Of a stretch of 64,000 nucleotides of DNA, positions 26,392 through 35,215 are shown piece by piece; the first letter of the stretch is position 1; every line of letters starts with the position of its first letter. This DNA is from Phenylobacterium sp. (GTDB lineage: Bacteria; Pseudomonadota; Alphaproteobacteria; Caulobacterales; Caulobacteraceae): the NCBI RefSeq assembly GCF_022402485.1, contig NZ_JAKRSA010000033.1, positions 1 to 64,000 of the forward strand, written 5' to 3'. The position numbers were made by a program, and so were the translations under genes. Under the pieces are notes generated by a model. It was not told where the DNA came from. It saw only the letters and a list, made by a program, of their open reading frames with translations, and searched no databases.

Positions 26392-27261
26392 CTAGCCTTC
26401 GGCGGGGATGGCCGAGAGGGCTTCTTCCAGCTCCAGGAAGCTCGGCTGGGAGGCCGATGGCACGTTCCCACGACCAATCTCGACGGAGATCTGGGCGGCA
26501 TTGCCATGCAGGTGGGCGACCAGAACGGCCTGGATGATTTTGTAGAAGGCGCCTTCTTCCTCGACCACGGCATTGAGTCGCGCGGCCAGGGGACCGACCA
26601 TCCCGTAGGCCATGAACACCCCGAGGAAGGTGCCCACCAGGGCGCCGCCGATCATGCCCCCCAAGACCTCCGGCGGCTCGGTGATCGAGCCCATGGTCTT
26701 GATGACCCCGAGCACGGCGGCGACGATGCCCAGGGCGGGCAGGCCATCGGCCATGTTCTGAAGGGCGTGGGCCGGCGCCAGGGCTTCGTGGTGGTGCTTT
26801 TCGAGCTGCTTTTCCATGGCGTCTTCGACCTGGTGGGGATCCTCCAGGTTCATGGTCATCATCCGCAGGGTGTCGCAGATAAAGTCCACGGCGAAGTGGT
26901 CCTTGGTGATCTTCGGATAGCGGGAGAAGATGGTGCTCTCACCAGGGTTCTCGATGTGACTTTCCAGGGCGATGACGCCCTTGGACTTCATCGTCTTGGT
27001 CAGCAGGAAGAGCAGCGACAGCAGGTCGCGATAGTCTGACGCCTTCCACTTCGGTCCGGCGAAGGCCTTGGCGATACCGCCAAAAACCGCCTTGATGACC
27101 CCCATGGAGTTGGCGATCAGGAAGGCGGCGATTGCAGCGCCAAGGATGGCCATCAGCTCGTAGGGCAGAGCATAGAGGATGATCCCCATCTTCCCGCCGG
27201 CCCACAGGTAGCTGCCGAACACCATGCCGAACAGCAGGATGATGCCGATGATCTGAAACAT
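26392..27261 (-). CDS. motA: Flagellar motor stator protein MotA
   Basis: MotA and MotB form the proton-driven stator of the flagellum. This 289-aa protein has four hydrophobic helices (about 1-20, 32-52, 172-192, 203-223) and a large cytoplasmic loop between the second and third. Family sequence includes the N-terminal IIGIILLFGMVFGSYLWAGG, RDLLSLLFLLTKTMKSKG, the proline-bearing VLGVIKTMGSITEPPEVLGG and GALVGTFLGVFMAYG. motB is not adjacent, as is usual in Caulobacter. The gene is divergent from an MFS transporter with about 110 bp between them. Confidence 0.95.
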   Translation of the reverse strand: MFQIIGIILLFGMVFGSYLWAGGKMGIILYALPYELMAILGAAIAAFLIANSMGVIKAVFGGIAKAFAGPKWKASDYRDLLSLLFLLTKTMKSKGVIALESHIENPGESTIFSRYPKITKDHFAVDFICDTLRMMTMNLEDPHQVEDAMEKQLEKHHHEALAPAHALQNMADGLPALGIVAAVLGVIKTMGSITEPPEVLGGMIGGALVGTFLGVFMAYGMVGPLAARLNAVVEEEGAFYKIIQAVLVAHLHGNAAQISVEIGRGNVPSASQPSFLELEEALSAIPAEG

Positions 27262-27373
27262 GACGCCTACGGGTCCCCGTCTATTCCCGGCGGAGCATCG
27301 GGGTTAATGCTTAATGCCCGGTGTGCGGCGAACCTAATTGCACCGCCGTACGGCCCGCATTAACAGCGGTCAC

Positions 27374-28702
27374 ATGTCCACTTCATCGCCCCCGCCCGTG
27401 GATCTGCCCAAACGCTCGTTTGCGATCATCTTCGGGGTGTCTCTGGCGACGGCCATGGGAAATACGGGGCTGATCTCAGTTCTGCCGGCCATTGGGCGAT
27501 CGATCGGCATTCCCGATCCCCTGGTGGCGGCGGTGTTCTCCCTGTCGGCACTGCTTTGGGCGTTTTCCTCGCCGCTGTGGGCGCGGGCCTCGGACCGTTA
27601 TGGGCGAAAGCCGCTGATGCTGGTCGGGCTCAGCGGGTTCATGGTCTCGATGATCTGCTGTGGCCTGGTGGTGAATGCGGGGCTGCGCCATTGGGCCACG
27701 CCCATGGTGATCTTCGTGTTCTTCCTGTTCGCCAGGGCGCTGTTTGGCCTGTTTGGCGCCGCCTCAAATCCGGCCACTCAGGCCTATGTGGCCGAGCACA
27801 CGGCGCCTGAAAAACGCACCCAGGCCATGTCCAGTCTGGCAGGTGCCTTTGGTCTGGGCACCGTTATCGGCCCCTTTCTGGCCCCCCTGCTGATCCTGCC
27901 GTTTCTGGGGCTCTCTGGCCCCCTGTTCGGCTTCGCCCTCATCGCGGCGGTGATGCTGTTCATCGTCTACCGCTATCTGCCGGAAAGCCCCTTCGCCGCC
28001 GAGACCCGGGCGCGAACCGACGCCGAGGCGGAGACCCGCAAGGCCAATCCCGACATCAAGCAGACCCCCATGTGGCGCGATCCCCGCATCACGCCCTTCC
28101 TGATCTACGGCTTCCTGGTCTCGGCCTGCCAGACCGCCCAGGGTCAGACCCTGGGGTTCCTGATTATCGACAAGCTCGCCCTGTCGCCGGCGGCGGCTCA
28201 GGGCTTCATCGCCATCGCCATGATGTTTGGCGCCATGGCTGGGCTGCTGGCCCAGTGGGGCATCATCCGGATGTTCGAGATGACGCCTCGCCAGCTGCTG
28301 CGTTGGGGGGTGGCGGTGGCGGCCCTGGGCAATGTGATCGTCGCCTTTTCCCCCGACTACTGGTCGGTGGTGGCAGGATACGCCATTTCCAGCCTGGGCT
28401 TCGGCTTCGCCCGACCGGGCTTCACGGCCGGCTCGTCCCTCGCCGTCAACATGGGCGAACAGGCCCGCGTCGCCGGTGCCATCGCCGCCGTCAACGGGGT
28501 CAATGTGGTCCTGGCGCCGTTCTTTGTCTGGCTCTACCAGCTTATCCCGTGGGCCCCGTTTGCGCTGAACGCCGCGATCATGGCCGGACTGTTCTACTAT
28601 GCCTTCCGCAGTCCCCAGCTGCGCAACGCTGACCCTACGCCGGCCACCCGGGCCGATGCGGCCCAGGCCACCCTCGACCGCCGCGACGAGTCCGGGCAAT
28701 AG
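27374..28702 (+). CDS. Major facilitator superfamily transporter
   Basis: A 442-aa inner-membrane protein with about 12 hydrophobic helices. The loop between helices 2 and 3 carries the MFS motif A as WARASDRYGRKPLMLVG. A central cytoplasmic loop (about 215-240) splits the two six-helix halves. The substrate is unknown; drug-efflux MFS proteins (TetA-like group) look most similar. I chose ATG 27374 because the upstream codons are not hydrophobic or conserved. Confidence 0.88.
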   Translation: MSTSSPPPVDLPKRSFAIIFGVSLATAMGNTGLISVLPAIGRSIGIPDPLVAAVFSLSALLWAFSSPLWARASDRYGRKPLMLVGLSGFMVSMICCGLVVNAGLRHWATPMVIFVFFLFARALFGLFGAASNPATQAYVAEHTAPEKRTQAMSSLAGAFGLGTVIGPFLAPLLILPFLGLSGPLFGFALIAAVMLFIVYRYLPESPFAAETRARTDAEAETRKANPDIKQTPMWRDPRITPFLIYGFLVSACQTAQGQTLGFLIIDKLALSPAAAQGFIAIAMMFGAMAGLLAQWGIIRMFEMTPRQLLRWGVAVAALGNVIVAFSPDYWSVVAGYAISSLGFGFARPGFTAGSSLAVNMGEQARVAGAIAAVNGVNVVLAPFFVWLYQLIPWAPFALNAAIMAGLFYYAFRSPQLRNADPTPATRADAAQATLDRRDESGQ

Positions 28703-28723
28703 GCCGCACGGGGTGAGCCGCCC

Positions 28724-30001
28724 TCAGGGCTGGGCTGTGGCCTCGGCCCGCAGGCGGCGGACCATCTCCAGGGACAGGTAGCCGTCCGCTATCAGGCCTC
28801 GGCTGGCCTGGTAGGCCCGCAGGGCCTTGCGGGTGTTGATCCCGACAATGCCGTCGGGAGCACCGGGATCAAAGCCCAGGCGGGCCAGGGCCTGCTGCGC
28901 GTCGCTGCGGTCGGTGAGCGCCAACGGGGTTTCCTGCGGCCAGTCCCGAACCAGCATGCCCTCGCCGGAAAGCCGCTGGGCCAGCAGCCCGACCCCCAGG
29001 GCGTAGGCGGTGGAGTTGTTGTACCGCCGGATCATGAAGTGGTTGTGGAACACCAGGAACAGGGGCCCGCCCGCGCCTGAGGGGGCGATCAGCTCGGCCG
29101 GTGCCTGTTGATCGGCCGCAGAGAAGGGCCGGCCATCGGCGGCGCGAACTCCCCGCTCGGCCCACCAGGCCGGAATCTCGCGGGGCCCTTCGGTGAGGCT
29201 GTAGTCGAACCCCGCCGGGACGGTGACTTCCCGGTGCCAGCTTTCCCCCCGGCGCCAGCCGGCCTTGGCCAACAGGTTGGCGGCCGAGGCCAGGGCGTCG
29301 GTGGACGACCCCCAAAGGTCTCGCCGCCCATCCCCATCCCCGTCAATGGCGGTGGTCATGAAGGTGGTGGGAATGAACTGGGTCTGGCCCATGGCACCGG
29401 CCCAGGAGCCCACCAGCCGCGAGCGGGTAAACTCCCCCGACCCGATCATCTTCAGGGCGGCCATCAACTGGTCTTCGGCAAAGGCCTGCCGCCGCCCGTC
29501 CGCCGCCAGGGTGGCCATGGAGCGGATCACGTCAAAGTCGCCGAGGATGGCGCCAAAGCCCGATTCCAGGCCCCAGATGGCCACCAGGACGTCCCGGGGG
29601 ACCCCGTGCCGAGCCTCAATCTGGGACAGGGTCGCCAGGGCGTCCCGACGGCGGCGGCCGATGGCGATGCGATCCTCGCTAACGACCCCGCGGATATAGT
29701 CGCTGACCGGACGGGAAAACTCTGGCTGGCGGGAATCGAGGGCGGAAATCCGGTCATTGGGGGTCAGCCCCGCCAGCTCACGGTCCAGCAGCTCTGCGGG
29801 CATGCCAGCCCGCACGGCCTTGATGTAGAAGCTCCGCAGCCAGGTATCGAAGGTCGGGCTGCCGGAGGGTGCCAGTCTTACCACTGGCTCTGGGTTATGG
29901 GGCGTCGGGGTGGCGGGTGCCAGGGCCAGCTGCGGCGCAAGGCCGGTAGCTGGGTCGGCGCAACCGGCCACGAGCAGAACAAGGAAAGAGCGACGATCCA
30001 T
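28724..30001 (-). CDS. MltB-type lytic murein transglycosylase
   Basis: A 425-aa exported enzyme that cleaves the glycan backbone of peptidoglycan. A short N-terminal signal ends at a lipobox-like LVAGC (Cys14), so it is likely an outer-membrane lipoprotein. The SLT_2 domain follows: AIWGLESGFGAILGDFDVIRS with catalytic Glu, and GSWAGAMGQTQFIPTTF. The last 65 residues form a peptidoglycan-binding domain (ALARLGFDPGAPDGIVGINTRKALRAYQ). The domain order is complete. Its stop lies 21 bp from the convergent MFS gene. Confidence 0.9.
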   Translation of the reverse strand: MDRRSFLVLLVAGCADPATGLAPQLALAPATPTPHNPEPVVRLAPSGSPTFDTWLRSFYIKAVRAGMPAELLDRELAGLTPNDRISALDSRQPEFSRPVSDYIRGVVSEDRIAIGRRRRDALATLSQIEARHGVPRDVLVAIWGLESGFGAILGDFDVIRSMATLAADGRRQAFAEDQLMAALKMIGSGEFTRSRLVGSWAGAMGQTQFIPTTFMTTAIDGDGDGRRDLWGSSTDALASAANLLAKAGWRRGESWHREVTVPAGFDYSLTEGPREIPAWWAERGVRAADGRPFSAADQQAPAELIAPSGAGGPLFLVFHNHFMIRRYNNSTAYALGVGLLAQRLSGEGMLVRDWPQETPLALTDRSDAQQALARLGFDPGAPDGIVGINTRKALRAYQASRGLIADGYLSLEMVRRLRAEATAQP

Positions 30002-30162
30002 CCGCCGACCATAGGGCGCATAGGCCGCCGCCTCAATCGCTCTAGGACTAAAGAGCCACGAAAGACCACCCAGATCGCGTCAGGTGGATATCGCCGAATG
30101 GCTCCAGGGCGATCGCCCTCTATCCCACTTGAAACTGGTCAATTCCGCCCCCAAACGGCATG

Positions 30163-30208
30163 AAAAAAGGGCCTGGAAGCGCCGTTTTGGCCAGCCTTCC
30201 AGGCCCTT
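30163..30208 (-). terminator. Intrinsic terminator of the SDR gene
   Basis: On the minus strand AAGGGCCTGGAAG and CTTCCAGGCCCTT pair perfectly over 13 bp around a 16-nt loop, followed by four more T residues. It sits 26 bp after the SDR stop codon. Confidence 0.9.
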
Positions 30209-30233
30209 CTCGCAGGCCCCTCGCCGAGGGTAC

Positions 30234-31049
30234 CTAGACCAGTTCGGACGGCTTGATGCCCAGCTCCTTCAGCAGGGGCTCGGCATAGTCCACCCGGCCG
30301 GTCATGGTCTTGGGATCGGCCTTGGCCAACTGGTAAACCGCCTCAGCGATGAACTCGATGGGCTGCACCCGGTCCTTGGTCTGTTCGTTGATCAGGCCGT
30401 GCACGGCGACACCAGGGGTGTCCACCAGGCCAGGGGAGACCACATTGACCGCAATCCCATCTGCCTGGACCTCGGACGCCAGCCCGGTGGTGAACCGCTC
30501 CAGAGCCGCCTTGCACAGGCCATAGACCGTGCCGCCGCGCCCGCCGCCATAGGGCTGTTTGGGATGGATGCCTGCGGGCGAAGAGATGTTGACGATCGAG
30601 CCCCAGCCCTTGGCCCGCATGCCGGGCATGACCAGCTGAGCCAGATGGAAGGGGGCATAGACTTGCACCTCCATCATTAGCTTGAAGCGCTTCTCGGTGA
30701 AGTCCTGCACCGGCATGAAATAGGTGATGGCGGCGTTGTTGATCAGGATGTCGATACTGCCGAAGGCGTCTTGCGCCTCCTCTACCAGCCGCTCGCGTTC
30801 GGAGGCCTGGGCGAGGTCGGCCTTGACCAGAACCGCTTCGGCACCGGCGGCTTTCAGGCGCTCTACCGTGTGGGCCAGGGTGCCGGGCAGGCGGCTCTCG
30901 CCCTCCTGGGCTGTCCGGGCCGAGACGACGACCTTGGCGCCCTCCATGGCCAGTCGGGCGGCGATCGCCTCGCCGATACCCCGGCTGGCACCGGTGACCA
31001 GGGCGGTCTTGCCCTTCAGGGTCCCGTTCGGATTTATGGTCGCTGACAT
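30234..31049 (-). CDS. SDR family oxidoreductase (HSDL2-like)
   Basis: A 271-aa short-chain dehydrogenase. TGASRGIG lies at about residues 20-27, NNAAITYF is the NAG-type motif, and the active site has Ser in NISSPAG and Tyr/Lys in YGLCKAALE. The insert HPKQPYGGGRGGTVYG before the catalytic Tyr is longer than in most SDRs. ATG 31049 follows a GGAGGATC ribosome binding site. The substrate is unknown; it is a single-gene transcript with its own terminator. Confidence 0.88.
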   Translation of the reverse strand: MSATINPNGTLKGKTALVTGASRGIGEAIAARLAMEGAKVVVSARTAQEGESRLPGTLAHTVERLKAAGAEAVLVKADLAQASERERLVEEAQDAFGSIDILINNAAITYFMPVQDFTEKRFKLMMEVQVYAPFHLAQLVMPGMRAKGWGSIVNISSPAGIHPKQPYGGGRGGTVYGLCKAALERFTTGLASEVQADGIAVNVVSPGLVDTPGVAVHGLINEQTKDRVQPIEFIAEAVYQLAKADPKTMTGRVDYAEPLLKELGIKPSELV

Positions 31050-31235
31050 AATGAATGATCCTCCCATGACTTAATTCTTATGGGAGAAGCCTCGCGCCTT
31101 TGGTGCCCTCCTGCAAGCGCGTCGAGCGCCGGCACCGGGGCCCCCGTTGACTCCTTGGGGTCCGACCCGTATATGCGCCGGCTCTGTTGGTAACCCTCTG
31201 AAGGACGGCGCGCGGCGACGCGCGAAGACAAGCTC

Positions 31236-31361
31236 ATGAAGGTCAGAAGCTCGCTGAAGTCGCTGAAGACGCGTCACCGCGACTGCAAGCTCGTTCGCCG
31301 CAAGGGCGTGGTCTACGTCATCAACAAGACGGACCCGCGCTTCAAAGCCAAGCAGGGCTAA
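31236..31361 (+). CDS. rpmJ: 50S ribosomal protein L36
   Basis: A 41-aa basic protein beginning [18 protein letters not shown] and ending DPRFKAKQG. This is the longer, zinc-free alphaproteobacterial L36 form, with [18 protein letters not shown] typical of the family. It binds 23S rRNA in the large subunit. The reading frame is below usual size cut-offs, so it is easily missed. A HAD phosphatase gene starts 19 bp downstream. Confidence 0.95.
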   Translation: MKVRSSLKSLKTRHRDCKLVRRKGVVYVINKTDPRFKAKQG

Positions 31362-31380
31362 GCACGGCCGGCACCCGGGG

Positions 31381-31983
31381 ATGGCTAAGGCAGTCCTCTG
31401 GGATATCGGCAATGTGGTGGTCCGCTGGGACCCGCGGACGCTGTATGCGAAAATATTCCAGGAGCCGGCCGAACTGGACCGGTTCCTTTCGCATGTCTGC
31501 ACCATGGTCTGGCATGTGAACCACGATCTGGGTGTCACCTTCGCGGAAAACCGCAAGGGCCTGATCGTGCAGTATCCGGAGTACGCGCCGCAGATCGAGG
31601 CTTGGGAAACCCGCTGGTGGGAGATGTTCTCCGGAACCATCCCGCAGACCGAGGCCGCCATCGAGGCCCTGCACCAGCGCGGCGTGCCGCAGTTTGGCCT
31701 GACCAACATGTCCCACGAGGTGTTCGACGGGGTGATCGCCATGAGCCCGGCGTTTGCCCGTCTTGAGGGCTATGTGGTCTCTGCCGAAGAAAAACTGATC
31801 AAGCCCGATCCACGCATCTACGCCATCGCCTGCGCGCGCTTCAGTCACGCCGCCGGCGACATCCTCTTTGTGGACGACAGCGCTGCCAACATTGCTGCAG
31901 CCCAGGCGTTCGGCCTGCAGACCCACCACTTCACTGACCCGGACGCCCTACGCCCGGCGCTTGAGGCCCACGGGCTGCTCTGA
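31381..31983 (+). CDS. HAD family phosphatase
   Basis: A 200-aa haloacid dehalogenase-type hydrolase of the YihX-like subgroup. The nucleophile motif reads LWDIGNVVV (Asp8, with Asn replacing the usual second Asp two to four residues on), motif II is FGLTNMS, Lys is in EEKLIKPDPRIY and the metal site is ILFVDDSAANI. Relatives dephosphorylate sugar phosphates; the substrate here is unknown. It probably shares a transcript with rpmJ. Confidence 0.88.
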   Translation: MAKAVLWDIGNVVVRWDPRTLYAKIFQEPAELDRFLSHVCTMVWHVNHDLGVTFAENRKGLIVQYPEYAPQIEAWETRWWEMFSGTIPQTEAAIEALHQRGVPQFGLTNMSHEVFDGVIAMSPAFARLEGYVVSAEEKLIKPDPRIYAIACARFSHAAGDILFVDDSAANIAAAQAFGLQTHHFTDPDALRPALEAHGLL

Positions 31984-32058
31984 CGGATTTCGTTCGGCGC
32001 AGATGCGCGGTAGGGTCCGCCGCTTCAAACCACCCTCGACTCGGAAGACGCGTTTCCC

Positions 32059-32325
32059 ATGGCTGACGACAGCGCCCACATCGACATTCTCAACACCACC
32101 GCCCAGGGGCAGCTGAAGAGCATCATTGAGCGGATCGAGCGCCTGGAGCTGGAAAAGGCCGAGGTCGCCGAGCAGATCAAGGAAGTCTTCGCCGAGGCCA
32201 AGGGCAACGGCTTTGATGTGAAGGTGCTGCGCAAGGTGGTCCGCCTGCGCAAACAGGACCGCGCCAAGCGACAGGAGGAGGAGGCGATCCTCGACCTCTA
32301 TCTTTCGGCGCTCGGAGAGATTTGA
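32059..32325 (+). CDS. gapR: Nucleoid-associated protein GapR (DUF2312)
   Basis: GapR, 88 aa, binds overtwisted AT-rich DNA ahead of replication and transcription forks and stimulates topoisomerases in Caulobacter. The sequence is close to the known protein: STAQGQLK-like [17 protein letters not shown], then [20 protein letters not shown] and the C-terminal [19 protein letters not shown]. It is all-helical with an N-terminal coiled coil for dimerisation. Its stop overlaps the TTG start of the next gene. Confidence 0.95.
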   Translation: MADDSAHIDILNTTAQGQLKSIIERIERLELEKAEVAEQIKEVFAEAKGNGFDVKVLRKVVRLRKQDRAKRQEEEAILDLYLSALGEI

Positions 32326-32636
32326 AGAAGGCCCCGCCAGATCCGAGGGCCCAGGCCAAGCGGGCGGCGCTGAACGCGCTCAAGCGCGCGAGGCGGGAAG
32401 CCGCGCGCACAGGCGTTGAGCTCTCCGAATGGGAAGGCGAATTTCTGGGTTCGGTAGAGGACCGGGTCAAGACCTATGGCCGGGCTTTCGGCGACCCGGA
32501 AAAGGGCGCACCAGGCCAGGCCCTGTCTGCTCTGCAGCATCGCAAGCTCAAGGAAATTTCGGCCAAGGCCAAGGGCGAGAAAAAGCCCATGGTCCGGCGC
32601 GGCTTCGCCCGCAAACAGCGTGAGGCAGAGGACTAG
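32322..32636 (+). CDS. Small basic protein translationally coupled to gapR
   Basis: A 104-aa Lys/Arg/Ala-rich protein. The likely TTG start overlaps the gapR stop (TTGA), which suggests coupled translation. The N-terminal 30 residues ([20 protein letters not shown]) are a strongly basic helix. The middle [24 protein letters not shown] is amphipathic and the end is again basic. I recall similar short proteins next to GapR-like genes in Caulobacterales but know no function. A role with DNA, RNA or GapR would be inference from charge and coupling. Confidence 0.7.
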   Translation: MKKAPPDPRAQAKRAALNALKRARREAARTGVELSEWEGEFLGSVEDRVKTYGRAFGDPEKGAPGQALSALQHRKLKEISAKAKGEKKPMVRRGFARKQREAED

Positions 32637-32673
32637 GTCCGAGGTCTTGCTCGCCGCAGCCGCAGTTCAAAGA

Positions 32674-32755
32674 GGGACACAAAGGACAGGTAGAAGGCAC
32701 AAAGGCCACGAAGAGGCCTCTGTGTCCTTCGCTTCCTTTGAGTCCTTCGTGTCCC
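32674..32755. repeat. Long imperfect inverted repeat with AAGGACAC-type words
   Basis: The arms begin gggacacaaaggac and end gtccttcgtgtccc, and a perfect GAGGCCTC palindrome sits at the centre (32713-32720). Within the arms, short words such as aaaggac, aaggcac and aaggccac recur every 10-12 bases. The element lies between two convergent genes (the one after gapR, and tacA) and could fold into a long hairpin on either strand. It looks like a dispersed intergenic repeat, not a simple terminator. Confidence 0.75.
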
Positions 32756-32792
32756 AACTTTCTTTCGCTGACGCGCAAAGGGCAGAGCGCCC

Positions 32793-34280
<1,488 letters not shown>

Positions 34281-34458
34281 TTGAAGACACCACCTGTACC
34301 GGACGCCCGCCTCTTCGGACGGGGCTCATTTGTCACGGATTGATACAGGTCGCCGGTAAAGGCGGGGTTTCGCAAAGCTGAGTCGGGGGTTAACGGCGCC
34401 GGCTTGACCAGAGCCCCTGTGAGGTCCCTTCTGACCCTGCAAAGGGGAGGGACGGGTC

Positions 34459-35127
34459 ATGTTCGTCGGGCATTATGCCGCCGCGATCGCTGCCAAGGCG
34501 GTCGAGCCGCGTGGGCCGCTCTGGGCCTATGTCCTGGCCGCCCAGGCTGTGGATATCGGCTGGGGTGCCTTGATCATCACCGGCGTCGAACGCTTCTCCG
34601 TCAATCCTGACCTGCCGGGCAGTGTCCTGGTGCTGGAGCATATGCCCTATACCCACGCCCTGCCCTCAGCGGTGGGATGGTCGATCCTGGGCACCCTGGC
34701 CGCCCGTCTGGTCCTTCGGCTGCCCTGGGCTGTGGCGGTGATGATCGGCGCGGTGGTGTTCTCTCACTGGCTGCTGGATTTCCTGGTCCATAGGCCCGAT
34801 CTGGCCCTGTGGTTCGGTGGGCCCAAGGTGGGGCTGAGCCTCTGGAATTATCCGGTCCCCGAGCAGGCGGTGGAGATCGGCCTGATCGCCATGGCGGGCG
34901 CCGCCTGGGCCTGGAGCCGGGGACGCCAAGGTCTGGGGCCCATCGCCGCTCCAGCCTTCATCGGCTTTCTGGTGGCCCTGCAGATCACCGCCATGCTCCT
35001 GCCCAGCGACGGGGACCCTGTCGGGACGGGGGTGTCGGCCATTGCAGCCTTCCTGGTCGTGGTCCTGGTGGCGGCCTTCGCTGACCGCGGGCCGCGCCCC
35101 GCAAAGGCGAGACCTGCCGACGACTAG
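34459..35127 (+). CDS. Multi-pass membrane protein, possible YdjM-like hydrolase
   Basis: A 222-aa inner-membrane protein with about six hydrophobic helices. The N-terminal MFVGHYAAAIAAKAVEP, then HMPYTHALP and VFSHWLLDFLVHRPD place several His and Asp residues at helix ends. That spacing resembles the YdjM/metal-dependent membrane hydrolase superfamily (GHxxxA...TH...SHxxxD). Activity is not demonstrated for most of these. It is alone between tacA and a PQQ dehydrogenase. Confidence 0.7.
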   Translation: MFVGHYAAAIAAKAVEPRGPLWAYVLAAQAVDIGWGALIITGVERFSVNPDLPGSVLVLEHMPYTHALPSAVGWSILGTLAARLVLRLPWAVAVMIGAVVFSHWLLDFLVHRPDLALWFGGPKVGLSLWNYPVPEQAVEIGLIAMAGAAWAWSRGRQGLGPIAAPAFIGFLVALQITAMLLPSDGDPVGTGVSAIAAFLVVVLVAAFADRGPRPAKARPADD

Positions 35128-35215
35128 GCCCGAATACGGGCATTGTCTGGGTGGGCCAGAAGGCCATAGTACGCGCCAAGGGCCGGGAAACGCGGCCGGG
35201 CCGGGGAGGGCCGCC

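Noticed and set aside
27303-27317. TTAATGCTTAATGC upstream of motA and the MFS gene as a CtrA box
   Set aside because: CtrA boxes need TTAA-N7-TTAA; here the spacing is three bases. It may be just a direct repeat.
34388-34396. Single TTAAC near the tacA promoter as a CtrA site
   Set aside because: Only a half site, with no second TTAA at the right distance.
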